Positions 42,413-50,550 of a stretch of DNA of 64,000 nucleotides are shown here, in pieces; positions within the stretch are counted from its first letter, which is position 1, and the number at the start of each line of letters is the position of its first letter. The translations under genes were made by a program, and so were the position numbers. This DNA is from Yinghuangia elevatio (lineage in GTDB: Bacteria > Actinomycetota > Actinomycetes > Streptomycetales > Streptomycetaceae): positions 26,621 through 90,620 of the forward strand of contig NZ_JBEZFP010000019.1 in NCBI RefSeq assembly GCF_040649515.1, given 5' to 3'. Under the pieces are notes generated by a model that saw nothing but the letters and a program-made list of their open reading frames with translations, did not search any database and was not told the DNA's origin.

Positions 42413-42481
42413 GTCGCCGGCCTCTACCCGGCCATCCGGGCGTCCCGCCTGCCGCCGACGGAGGCACTCACCGCGCCCTGA
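42413..42481 (+). pseudogene. C-terminal remnant of an FtsX-type ABC permease
   Basis: The last 22 codons read VAGLYPAIRASRLPPTEALT-A-P then TGA, a typical end of MacB/FtsX-family permeases (GxYPAxRAxRxxPxEAL). Everything upstream is gone. The ~45 bases between it and the kinase remnant belong to neither and mark the junction. Confidence 0.6.
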
Positions 42482-42506
42482 GCGCACGCACTCAGGGCAT
42501 CCTCCC

Positions 42507-42707
42507 CGGGAGATCGCCGACGCGACGCCGCTGGACATGTGCGACACGATCCGCGACACAACTGCCCAAGCACTGCGCAAGCACTGCGGGGCTGCGGGGC
42601 TGCGGGACGGCCGCGGAAAAGTCTGCACAAAGTCCCCGACGGTTGCCCGTTCTGCCCTTGCAGGCAAGGGAGTTGCGGGTCCAGCATGTCCCGTCGGCGA
42701 TCTCCCG
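42507..42707. repeat. 16-bp inverted repeat bracketing 169 bp
   Basis: CGGGAGATCGCCGACG at 42507-42522 is exactly complementary to 42692-42707. The enclosed DNA is noncoding and contains CAAGCACTGCG twice and GCTGCGG repeats. The right arm ends 14 bases before the cupin start. It might be a small non-autonomous element or a regulatory pair of sites; no target-site duplication is visible. Confidence 0.5.
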
Positions 42708-42721
42708 AGAATCGAGGCAAC

Positions 42722-43243
42722 ATGACCGACGGCCTGATCCTCCCGCCCGGCGCCGGACGCCCCATCGGCAACTCCGGCATGACGCTCAAGCTGGGCGAGG
42801 AGACCTCGGGCCTCTGGTCGGTCTTCGAGACCGTGGTGCAGCCGGGCTTCGACGTGGGTGCGCACTTCCACCACGAGGCCGAAGAACTGTTCTACATCCT
42901 CGATGGCGAACTCGACCTGCTGGCCTTCAATCCGAGCGTGCGCACCGAAGGCGACTGGCAGGCCTGGGAGTCGGCGTCCGGCGACAAGGTGGCGCGGGGC
43001 ACGACCGGCAGCCTGATGTACGTTCCGGCAGGCTGCGCCCACGCGTTCGCCAACCCCGGAACGACTCCGGCGCGCATGCTCTTCCTGGTCGCCCCCGCGG
43101 GCCACGAGAACTACCTCCGGGAACTGGCCGACCTGCCGGCGGCCGGCGGCCCGCCCGACCCGTCCGCGATATCCGAACTGCGGGCCCGCCACGACATCCA
43201 CCAGCTCACGCCCCTGCGCGGGGGCGGCGGCCCTCGCCCGTGA
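42722..43243 (+). CDS. Cupin-domain protein
   Basis: A 173-residue single-domain cupin. Motif 1 is GAHFHHEAEELFYILDGELD (two His, one Glu for metal) and motif 2 is YVPAGCAHAFANPGTTPARM. Such proteins bind metal and act as small dioxygenases, isomerases or sensors. It converges with the GlxA-like regulator 19 bases away. Substrate unknown. Confidence 0.85.
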   Translation: MTDGLILPPGAGRPIGNSGMTLKLGEETSGLWSVFETVVQPGFDVGAHFHHEAEELFYILDGELDLLAFNPSVRTEGDWQAWESASGDKVARGTTGSLMYVPAGCAHAFANPGTTPARMLFLVAPAGHENYLRELADLPAAGGPPDPSAISELRARHDIHQLTPLRGGGGPRP

Positions 43244-43261
43244 CGGCGGCCACCACCCGGC

Positions 43262-44218
43262 TCAGCCCACGGGTTCCGGGGCGCGGAAGGACCGCCGGTA
43301 CGCCTGCGGGCTGACGCCGACGGTGCGCTTGAAGCGGTCGCGGAAGGCGGTCGGCGAACCGAACCCGGCCTGCACGGCGATGCGTTCGACGGAGTGCGTG
43401 GTGGACTCCAAGAGGTACTGCGCGCGGCGGACGCGCATGCGCTGGAGCCATTGCAGCGGGGTGGTACCGGTCTGCTCGCGGAAGCGCCGGTTGAGGGTAC
43501 GCGTGCTCATACCCGCTTTGGCGGCGATGTCGTCGAGGCTGAGGTCCCGCCCGCAGTTGTCCTCCATCCAGCGCAGCAGCGGCTCCATCGTGGATCCGGC
43601 CGGCGCCGGCGGCTTCTCGTGCACGATGAACTGCGCCTGGCCGCCTTCGCGTTCCAGCGGTACGACGGCGAGTCGTGCGGTGTCGGCGGCGACCGCCGAG
43701 CCGTAGTCGCGACGCACCATGTGCAGGCACAGGTCGAGCCCGGCCGCGGCGCCTGCCGAGGTGAGGATCTGCCCGTTGTCGACGTACAGGACATTGGGGT
43801 CGACGTCGATGTCGGGGTGCAGCTCGGCGAGGCGGTCGGCCGCCAGCCAGTGGGTCGTGGCGCGCAGCCCGTCGAGCAGGCCGGTCTCGGCCAGGACCAG
43901 CGCGCCGGCGCAGATCGACGCGATGCGGGTGCCGTTGGCGGCGGCCTTGCGGAGGGCGTCGACGATCTCGTCGGGCACGGGCGCGGTGAACTCGAGGGTG
44001 CCGGGCACAATGACGGTGTCGGCCTGTTCCAGCGCGTCCAGGCCGTACGGCGCGCGGATCCCGAACAGGGCCGACTCCACCTCGGGGGTCGCCGCGCAGA
44101 CGATGACGCGGTAGCCGGGCCGGCCGTCGGGCAGGCGCGTCAGGCTGAAGACCTCCATCGGCGTCACGAAGTCGAACGCGATGACCTGGTCGAGCGCGAG
44201 GACGGCGACGGTGTGCAT
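43262..44218 (-). CDS. GlxA-like AraC-family regulator with GATase1 domain
   Basis: A 318-residue regulator. Residues 1-180 form a DJ-1/PfpI-like domain (VAVLALDQVIAFDFVTPMEV, nucleophile-position Cys in IASICAGALVLAETGLL). Residues ~215-310 hold the AraC DNA-binding domain with two HTHs (LSLDDIAAKAGMSTRTLNRR and VERIAVQAGFGSPTAFRDRF). It is divergent from the DUF2269 gene, the likely target. The ligand is not known for most members. Confidence 0.9.
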   Translation of the reverse strand: MHTVAVLALDQVIAFDFVTPMEVFSLTRLPDGRPGYRVIVCAATPEVESALFGIRAPYGLDALEQADTVIVPGTLEFTAPVPDEIVDALRKAAANGTRIASICAGALVLAETGLLDGLRATTHWLAADRLAELHPDIDVDPNVLYVDNGQILTSAGAAAGLDLCLHMVRRDYGSAVAADTARLAVVPLEREGGQAQFIVHEKPPAPAGSTMEPLLRWMEDNCGRDLSLDDIAAKAGMSTRTLNRRFREQTGTTPLQWLQRMRVRRAQYLLESTTHSVERIAVQAGFGSPTAFRDRFKRTVGVSPQAYRRSFRAPEPVG

Positions 44219-44417
44219 GGCGCAAGACTAGGTGTCCACCCGAATCCCGCCAAGCCCGTCTGACCTGGCCATCCGTCCGCTCATCCGCGACTTCGCACCC
44301 GGTCGTGGCCATGGCGAGAACCCGTTGGAACCTGTCACTTTCGCCACTTCTGGGTGAGTCGGAACGCCGCTTAGCGTCGGTGCCGTCGCTTTGCCGCCTT
44401 CCGGGAGAACCGCCGCC

Positions 44418-44897
44418 GTGACCAAGTTCCTGCTGATCCTGCACGTCCTGGTGGCGATCGTCGCCATCGGTCCGGTGACCGTCGCGGCCAGCCGCTTCCC
44501 GGCCGAGGCGCGGCGCGCGCTCGCCGATCCGGGCGATCCCGGCGCGGTGTCGTCGGTGCGGCAGTTGCACCGCATCTGTGTGACGTACGCGTTCGTCGGC
44601 GCGGCGGTGCCGGTGTTCGGCTTCGGCACCGCGAGCAGCATGGGCGCCCTGGGGAGCGCGTGGCTGATCGCGTCGATCGTGCTCACCGCCCTGGCGGCCG
44701 TCGCCCTCGGCGGCCTGATCCTGCCGCGCCAGGCCGCCATCGTGACCGCGCTGTACGCTCCCCCGGCCGAACGCGACCCGCTCCCCGGCCGCGAGGCGAC
44801 CGTACGCCTGGCCATGTTCACCGGGATCTTCAACATCCTCTGGGCCGTGGTGACGATCCTGATGATCGTCCGCCCAGGCTCCACGACCGGCGCCTAG
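44418..44897 (+). CDS. DUF2269-family membrane protein
   Basis: A 159-residue protein with four membrane helices (KFLLILHVLVAIVAIGPVTV; RICVTYAFVGAAVPVFGFG; WLIASIVLTALAAVALGGLI; MFTGIFNILWAVVTILMIV). The first-helix His and GPV pattern fit DUF2269. The GTG at 44418 follows GGGAG. It is divergent from the GlxA-like regulator and upstream of a TetR gene. Function unknown. Confidence 0.8.
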   Translation: MTKFLLILHVLVAIVAIGPVTVAASRFPAEARRALADPGDPGAVSSVRQLHRICVTYAFVGAAVPVFGFGTASSMGALGSAWLIASIVLTALAAVALGGLILPRQAAIVTALYAPPAERDPLPGREATVRLAMFTGIFNILWAVVTILMIVRPGSTTGA

Positions 44898-45040
44898 TGT
44901 GCACCCGACGGTCGGCGCGGTCGTCGTGCGCGCCTCCCTGCACGGACACCCTGCGGCGGAGACCTGCGCGGGCACTCTGCGCCGATACCGGCACGGGCGG
45001 AGCGGCCAGGCCGGAGTCAGCGTCGGGTATTTTCCGCCGC

Positions 45041-45631
45041 ATGGGACGCAAACCGAACCCTGAGCGCCGGCCGGAGATCTTGCGCGCGGTCGTGGACGAA
45101 TTGGCGCGCACCGGGCTGGGCGACCTGTCGCTGAGGCCGCTCGCGGGGGCGCTGGGCGTGAGCACGTACACACTGACCTACCAGTTCGGCAGCAAGGAGG
45201 AACTGCTGCGCGCGGTACTGGAGTTCGTGGAGGCGGAACAGGTCGGCACCGCGCGCGCCGCGGTGCGCGACGCCGCGGGGGACGTGGGCACGGTGGTGGC
45301 CGCGTACTGGGAGTGGGTCACGGTTCCCGAGCATCTGGCGCGCGTCCGGCTGGTGTTCGAGGCGCTGACCATTCCCCGGGTCGCGGACCTGCTCGCCGAC
45401 GACTTCCGGGCGCGGCTGATGTCGGCGTGGGTCGAGTTCCTGACGGGCGATCTGGTCGGCGCGGGGATGGCCCGCGACGACGCGGAGGCCGAGGCCACGA
45501 TCGCGGCGTCGGCGCTGGCGGGGATGCTGCTCGACCTCCTGGCGACGGGCGACCGGGAACGGCTGGGACGGGCCGCGCGGCGCCTCGCCGGACACCTCCG
45601 CGACCTCCAACTCGCCTGCCGGGCACGGTGA
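45041..45631 (+). CDS. TetR-family transcriptional regulator
   Basis: A 196-residue repressor. The N-terminal HTH is LGDLSLRPLAGALGVSTYTL followed by TYQFGSKEELLRAVLEF. The C-terminal helical domain (residues ~70-190) would bind the ligand. It follows the DUF2269 gene by 143 bases and precedes the membrane protein gene at 45698, either of which may be a target. No clear palindrome was found at its start. Confidence 0.88.
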   Translation: MGRKPNPERRPEILRAVVDELARTGLGDLSLRPLAGALGVSTYTLTYQFGSKEELLRAVLEFVEAEQVGTARAAVRDAAGDVGTVVAAYWEWVTVPEHLARVRLVFEALTIPRVADLLADDFRARLMSAWVEFLTGDLVGAGMARDDAEAEATIAASALAGMLLDLLATGDRERLGRAARRLAGHLRDLQLACRAR

Positions 45632-45661
45632 TCGACGGAGAACCGAGCCTCGGGCAAGGCG

Positions 45662-45690
45662 TTGTCTTTTGGCATGACGCTCGTTATGTT
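45662..45690 (+). promoter_or_regulatory. Promoter of the gene at 45698
   Basis: TTGTCT (45662-45667) and TATGTT (45685-45690) are separated by 17 bases, an almost ideal vegetative promoter. The ATG at 45698 is 7 bases further, so the transcript would start at or next to the start codon (leaderless). Confidence 0.7.
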
Positions 45691-45697
45691 TATTGCC

Positions 45698-46330
45698 ATG
45701 ACGACTCCGTGCGCCGCCTCATCCCGCTCCGCACACTCCGACGCCCAAGCCGACGCCAGAGCCGAAGCCCGATCGGTCGCCGGGGCGGCCGCGGCCTCCA
45801 CCGAACACCCTCGTCCCGACGGCGCCGTGCCGCGCCGTGCCCACGCCTCGCGGACCGAGACGCTGCGCTGGGAGGGAACCGCCTGGGCGGTCGTCGGCGC
45901 CGCCTGGGTCGCCTCGGCATGGCCGGGCCTCCTCGTCGAATGGGGCGGCCCCGCGTCGGCCGTCGCCGCCGGACTCGCCCTGGCCGCGTTCTTCGTCCTG
46001 TGGCAGGCGCTCACGCACGGCACTCCCCTCGGCCGCGTCGGCGAGCGCGTGCTGCGCGCCCGGCCGGGACGACGCCGTAAGTCCCGAGCCCTCGTACGGG
46101 CCACCGTCATCGCCGACGCCGTCGTGATCGGCGGGTCGGGGGTGCTGTGGTGCGTGGCCGCCCGCGAGTTCGCCTGGTCCGAGGCCGTCACCGGCGGCTT
46201 CGCACAGGTCGCCGCGGGCACCGCCTTCCTGTCGTGGGGGGCGCTGCACATCCCGGCGGTCCGCCGCCTGCGCGGCACCCCCTCGACGCGGACGTGGTCA
46301 GCCGCCGGGTACTGGGTGCGGGCGCGATGA
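45698..46330 (+). CDS. Membrane protein of unknown function
   Basis: A 210-residue protein with an Ala/Ser-rich polar N-terminal third and about four helices (WAVVGAAWVASAWPGLLVEW; AVAAGLALAAFFVLWQAL; VIADAVVIGGSGVLWCVAAR; GFAQVAAGTAFLSWGALHI). Start chosen at ATG 45698 because the promoter leads straight to it; ATG 45674 lies inside the promoter. The stop overlaps the start of the next gene (ATGA). Confidence 0.68.
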   Translation: MTTPCAASSRSAHSDAQADARAEARSVAGAAAASTEHPRPDGAVPRRAHASRTETLRWEGTAWAVVGAAWVASAWPGLLVEWGGPASAVAAGLALAAFFVLWQALTHGTPLGRVGERVLRARPGRRRKSRALVRATVIADAVVIGGSGVLWCVAAREFAWSEAVTGGFAQVAAGTAFLSWGALHIPAVRRLRGTPSTRTWSAAGYWVRAR

Positions 46331-46863
46331 CCGTCGCCCCCGCCACCACGGCACGCACCACCGAAAACGCCACTGGAAACGCCACCGAATCCGCCGCCGG
46401 GCACGGCGCCGAGCGCGCCGCGGAGCAGGCCGCCGCCCTGGACGCCGCCGAAGCGCGGCACCGCAAGGTCCAGACCCGCCGGCTCCAGCGCCGGCTACTC
46501 AACCCGCCGATGCGGATGCTCGCGTGCTCGGGCGTACTCCCCCACCACGCCGTCATCGAGACCACCGGGCGCGCGACAGGACGTCGGCGCCGCACGGTCG
46601 TCGGGGTGGTCCGCGACCAGGACTCCGTGGTGTGGCTGGTCGCCGAGCACGGACCACGCGCGGGGTACGTGCGCAACCTCGTGGCCGACCCGAACGTACG
46701 CGTGCACCTGCGCGGCCGCTGGCTCCCCGGCGTCGCCGCGCTCCTGCCGGACGACGACGTGGCCGCCCGCCTCGCCGCCTTCCCCGCGCATCACGCGCGT
46801 ACGCTCGGCAAGTTCGCCACCACGCCGGCGACCGTCCGGGTCCGTCTCGCCCCGGCGGCCTGA
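46327..46863 (+). CDS. Ddn-like (DUF385) deazaflavin-dependent nitroreductase/quinone reductase family protein
   Basis: A 178-residue split-barrel protein of the group that includes mycobacterial Ddn, which uses reduced F420 on quinones and nitro drugs. After ~55 Ala/Thr/Glu-rich residues comes HHAVIETTGRATGRRRRTVV, VWLVAEHGPRAGYVRNLVAD and PNVRVHLRGRW, the family core. ATG 46327 overlaps the previous stop, so both genes are co-translated. Cofactor F420 is inferred from the family. Confidence 0.82.
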   Translation: MTVAPATTARTTENATGNATESAAGHGAERAAEQAAALDAAEARHRKVQTRRLQRRLLNPPMRMLACSGVLPHHAVIETTGRATGRRRRTVVGVVRDQDSVVWLVAEHGPRAGYVRNLVADPNVRVHLRGRWLPGVAALLPDDDVAARLAAFPAHHARTLGKFATTPATVRVRLAPAA

Positions 46864-46887
46864 CCGCTCGCGCCCCGCGAGTGCCGG

Positions 46888-48357
46888 TCAGTGGCCGGGT
46901 GGCTTCGGGGGTCGGGCGCCGACGCTGCGCAGGGGGCGTACCGCGCGGGCCGACACGGCGACGCACGGCGTGTCCTGCTCGCGGGCGACGAGCATCACGA
47001 ACTCGGCCCCGGCGTAAGGCGGTCCGAACAGGACCGCCTCGCAGGCACGCGGCTGCCACGGCGTCGGGTGCCACATGGGCGTGTAGGCGTAGTGCGGGCC
47101 GGCGGACGCGGTCTCGGCCTTCTTGGCGAGATCGACGCCGTCCGGCCCGGGCGACGGCGGATAGGCACCGAAGGGCGTCGCCCAGTACTCGACCTTCGTC
47201 CGGAACAGCGGCCACCCGCGCGACTCGTCGTCGGCCGCGAACACCTGCACCGTCCGGCTGTCGACGAACAGCACCTGCACACGCAGGGCCGCCACGGCCG
47301 CGCCGCCGGGGCGCAGACGCCGCGCGCGCCTGCGGATGCGCAGCGCCCCCGTGGTCAGCATCAAGCCGGGCACGGCGCACACCAGGATGCCGAGCCACCA
47401 GGTGATTCCGTCGAAGCGCTCGTCGGCGATCCGGGTCCAGTCGCCGTCGACCAGCACGCCGACCCGTTCGCCCGCCTCGCGGTCGTAGTCGTCACTCTCG
47501 GATATGCGGTGCCCGCGCTCGCCGTCGACCTGCAGCGTGGCGGTCGTGTCGTCGACGTCGACGATCGTCGCCCACACCGTGTCCGCGCGCCGGGCGTGTG
47601 CGCGGTCGTCCGCGAAGGCGTCGAGCAGGCCCCATACGCAGAGTCCGCTGAGGGCCAGCGCGCCGAGGCCGAACACGAGGCGTGCGACGGCGCGTTGCAC
47701 GGTTCGCCCGAGGACGGCGGCGGGCACCGTGTGGGACACCGCCCCGGCGGCCTCCTCGGCGGCGTAGCGCTGGTCTCGTACGCGCGTGACGCGTAGCGCG
47801 GAGGTCACGACCGCCCATGCCAGCCCGGCGAGCAGCAGCCACCACGGCCACGTGGCGCCGATGTCCTCGGGGCGCGGCGGATACAGGACGAGCGCGAGGC
47901 CGAGTCCGACGAAAGCGCCGACGACGGCCAGGACGGGCTGGGCGAACAGCGCCGCGACGGCCAGCACGAGACCGCCGAGCAGGACGTACAGCACCCATTC
48001 GGGGCCGCACTCCCCGGTGTTCGAGTCGCATGCGGTGTCGACCGGGAGCGAGCCGAGCCCCACGACGCCGACGACGATGGCCGCCACCGGCGGGTACGGC
48101 GAGGTCCACCACGGCGCCCTGATCGCCGCCCACACCTGGGCCGCGGCGGTCGTCCACGCGCGCGTGTCCGGCGGCACGGCCTCGGGCGGCAGCGGGATGG
48201 GTGCGCGCGTGTCCGGCTGCGTCGTGCCGCCGAGCGGGATGCCGAAGGGGTATTGCGGTGGCATCGCCTGTTGCTGCCAGGCCTGGTGCTGTTCCCATGG
48301 CTGCTGTTGCCACGGTGGGTGCTGCCCGGGCTGCTGCGGCGGGAACGGCGAGTTCAC
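46888..48357 (-). CDS. Membrane protein with DUF3592-like region
   Basis: A 489-residue protein. The first ~70 residues are Pro/Gln-rich (QQPGQHPPWQQQPWEQHQ). Five or six helices follow (such as VAAIVVGVVGLGSLPVD and LYVLLGGLVLAVAALFAQPV). Between two later helices is a small beta domain (WATIVDVDDTTATLQVDGER, ERVGVLVDGDWTRIADER) like DUF3592. The C-terminal ~130 residues are soluble. GTG 48357 is the likeliest start; CATACT six bases upstream could be a -10 box of a leaderless transcript. Function unknown. Confidence 0.72.
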   Translation of the reverse strand: MNSPFPPQQPGQHPPWQQQPWEQHQAWQQQAMPPQYPFGIPLGGTTQPDTRAPIPLPPEAVPPDTRAWTTAAAQVWAAIRAPWWTSPYPPVAAIVVGVVGLGSLPVDTACDSNTGECGPEWVLYVLLGGLVLAVAALFAQPVLAVVGAFVGLGLALVLYPPRPEDIGATWPWWLLLAGLAWAVVTSALRVTRVRDQRYAAEEAAGAVSHTVPAAVLGRTVQRAVARLVFGLGALALSGLCVWGLLDAFADDRAHARRADTVWATIVDVDDTTATLQVDGERGHRISESDDYDREAGERVGVLVDGDWTRIADERFDGITWWLGILVCAVPGLMLTTGALRIRRRARRLRPGGAAVAALRVQVLFVDSRTVQVFAADDESRGWPLFRTKVEYWATPFGAYPPSPGPDGVDLAKKAETASAGPHYAYTPMWHPTPWQPRACEAVLFGPPYAGAEFVMLVAREQDTPCVAVSARAVRPLRSVGARPPKPPGH

Positions 48358-48480
48358 CTGGGCAGTATGGCGAAACGGCGTCGGTCCCGCTTGATGTCCG
48401 AGCAGGTTCGGGATAGGACACAAGGAAATTGACGACTCGTCATATGTCCGGCCGGGTGCGGCCGGGGATCGGATGCCGCG

Positions 48481-49665
48481 ATGACCCAGTCTGCTGCCGT
48501 GCCGGCACACGACGCCGTTCCCGTCGGCGACGGCACGATCCGTCCGTTCCGGATCGAGGTGCCGGACGCCGTGCTGGCCGACCTGCGCGACCGCCTCGCG
48601 CGCACGCGGTGGCCGGAGCCGGTGCCGGGCACGGGCTGGGACGCGGGCACGGACACCGCGTACCTGCGCGAGCTGTGCGCGTACTGGCAGGACGGGTACG
48701 ACTGGCGGCGGCACGAGGCGCGGCTCAACGCCCACCCGAACTTCCTGACCGAGATCGACAACCAGCCGCTGCACTTCTTGCACGTACGCTCGGCCGACCC
48801 CGACGCGCTGCCGCTCGTCGTCAGCCATGGCTGGCCCGGCTCGGTCGCGGAGTTCCTCGACGTCATCGGCCCGCTGACCGAACCCGGCCCGGACGCGTTC
48901 CACGTCGTGTGCCCGTCGCTGCCCGGCTACGGCTGGTCGAGCCCGGTGCGCGAGGCCGGCTGGGGGCCGGCGCGCATGGCCTCCGCCCTCGCCGAGCTGA
49001 TGGACCGGCTCGGGTACGCGCGGTACGGCGCACAGGGCGGCGACTGGGGCTCCATCGTCTCCACCGAACTGGCCCGCGCCCACCCGTCGCGCGTCGCGGG
49101 CCTGCACGTGAACCTGCTCATCGCCGGCCCCGGACCGGACGACGACCCCGCCGACTTCACCGACGCGGAACGCGCGTCGCTCGCGCGCATGCGGGAGTTG
49201 GGCCGCGACGAGGCCGGCTACCTGCGCCAGCAGGCCACCAAGCCGTACACGCTGGGCCACGGGCTCGTGGACTCCCCTGCCGGGCTCGCGTCGTGGATCG
49301 TGGAGAAGTTCCGCGGCTGGAGCGACTGCGGCGGCGACGTGGAGAGCCGCTTCACCCGCGACGAGCTGCTCACGAACATCACGCTGTACTGGGTCACGGG
49401 GACGGCGCACTCGGCGGCCCGGCTGTACTACGAGAACGCGCACACGGTGTCGCCGACCGCCGGGCAGCGCGTGGAGGTGCCGACCGGGTGCGCGTACTTC
49501 CCGGCCGAGAAACTCGGAACGCCGTCGCGGCGGTGGGCCGAGCGGCAGTACAACATCACGCACTGGACCGACATGCCCGCGGGCGGCCACTTCGCCGCGA
49601 TGGAGGAACCGGAGGCGCTGGTCGACGACATCCGGACCTTCTTCCGCCCCTTGCGCGGCAAGTGA
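48481..49665 (+). CDS. Epoxide hydrolase (EHN family)
   Basis: A 394-residue alpha/beta hydrolase with the N-terminal EHN lid domain (RPFRIEVPDAVLADLRDRLA, WRRHEARLNAHPNFLTEIDN). The core shows oxyanion motif SHGWPGS, nucleophile Asp in GAQGGDWGSIVSTELA, lid Tyr candidates near QQATKPYTLGHGL, and catalytic His in MPAGGHFAAMEEPEALV. It would open epoxides to diols. Substrate unknown; no biosynthetic cluster beside it. Confidence 0.9.
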   Translation: MTQSAAVPAHDAVPVGDGTIRPFRIEVPDAVLADLRDRLARTRWPEPVPGTGWDAGTDTAYLRELCAYWQDGYDWRRHEARLNAHPNFLTEIDNQPLHFLHVRSADPDALPLVVSHGWPGSVAEFLDVIGPLTEPGPDAFHVVCPSLPGYGWSSPVREAGWGPARMASALAELMDRLGYARYGAQGGDWGSIVSTELARAHPSRVAGLHVNLLIAGPGPDDDPADFTDAERASLARMRELGRDEAGYLRQQATKPYTLGHGLVDSPAGLASWIVEKFRGWSDCGGDVESRFTRDELLTNITLYWVTGTAHSAARLYYENAHTVSPTAGQRVEVPTGCAYFPAEKLGTPSRRWAERQYNITHWTDMPAGGHFAAMEEPEALVDDIRTFFRPLRGK

Positions 49666-49804
49666 CCGGATTCAGCCGGTGGCGCGCGCCGGGGAGGCGC
49701 ACAACGTGACTGGCTGGTAACCACTCGTAGGGGTGGGCGGCTCATCATGGGAGGACCTCGAATGGGTAGGGTGACCCCTGCCCTAAACCCGACCGGGGGA
49801 AGCC

Positions 49805-50479
49805 GTGCTGATCTACCACTTCATGCATCGCGTCGTCGCACCGACCTCGCGGGCGATTTGGCGTCCCCATGTCGAGGGGACCGAGAACGTGCCGAAGACC
49901 GGTGGTGTGATCATCGCCAGCAACCACCTGTCGTTCTGCGACAGCCTGGTCATCCCGATTGTCGCGCCGCGCCAGGTGACATTCCTGGCCAAGGCCGAGT
50001 ACTTCGACGGCAAGGGCGTCAAGGGCGCGGCGAGCCGGGCGTTCTTCGAGGGCCTCGGGGCGGTCCCGGTGCCCCGCGAGCAGAAGCGCGGCGCGATGGC
50101 GGCGCTGGAGGCCGGCAAGGGCGTGCTCGACCGCGGCATGGCCTTCGGCATCTACCCGGAGGGCACCCGGTCGCTGGACGGCCGGCTCTACCGGGGCAAG
50201 ACCGGCGTCGCGTGGCTCGCGCTGACCGCCCGGGTCCCGGTCGTCCCGGTGGGCGTCATCGACACCGACAAGGTCCAGCCGGTCGGCACGCGCATCCCCA
50301 AGTTCAAGCCGAAGGCGCTCGTGCGCTTCGGCGAGCCGCTGGACTTCTCGGCGCACTACGACCGCAAGGACGTGGCCAAGGCCCGCCGCGAGGTCACCGA
50401 CGAGATCATGGACGCGATCCAGAAGCTCTCGGGCCAGGAGCCCGCGGGCGTCTACAACGAGCGGCCGACCGAGGTCTGA
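49805..50479 (+). CDS. 1-acyl-sn-glycerol-3-phosphate acyltransferase (PlsC family)
   Basis: A 224-residue membrane-associated acyltransferase for phosphatidic acid synthesis. Motif I is NHLSFCD (HxxxxD type, H and D present), motif II ends near GLGAVPVPREQKRGAM, motif III is FGIYPEGTRSLDG and motif IV VPVVPVG. GTG 49805 follows GGGGGAAGCC. It converges with the solute-binding protein gene. Confidence 0.9.
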   Translation: MLIYHFMHRVVAPTSRAIWRPHVEGTENVPKTGGVIIASNHLSFCDSLVIPIVAPRQVTFLAKAEYFDGKGVKGAASRAFFEGLGAVPVPREQKRGAMAALEAGKGVLDRGMAFGIYPEGTRSLDGRLYRGKTGVAWLALTARVPVVPVGVIDTDKVQPVGTRIPKFKPKALVRFGEPLDFSAHYDRKDVAKARREVTDEIMDAIQKLSGQEPAGVYNERPTEV

Positions 50480-50485
50480 CCGCAG

Positions 50486-50547
50486 CACCGGTGGCCGGCG
50501 GTCGGGTCACCGGGCGAGCCGGGTACGCCGACCGCCGCGGGCCGGTG
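50486..50547. terminator. Hairpin between convergent genes
   Basis: CGGCGGTCGG (50496-50505) pairs with CCGACCGCCG (50528-50537), and CACCGG/CCGGTG extend it further out. It lies between the acyltransferase stop and the stop of the facing gene. Confidence 0.55.
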
Positions 50548-50550
50548 CCG

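Noticed and set aside
41741..43201. Full 486-codon minus-strand ORF as an intact histidine kinase
   Set aside because: Upstream of about 42367 the frame is only antisense to the permease remnant and cupin gene; no sensor, HAMP or H-box is present.
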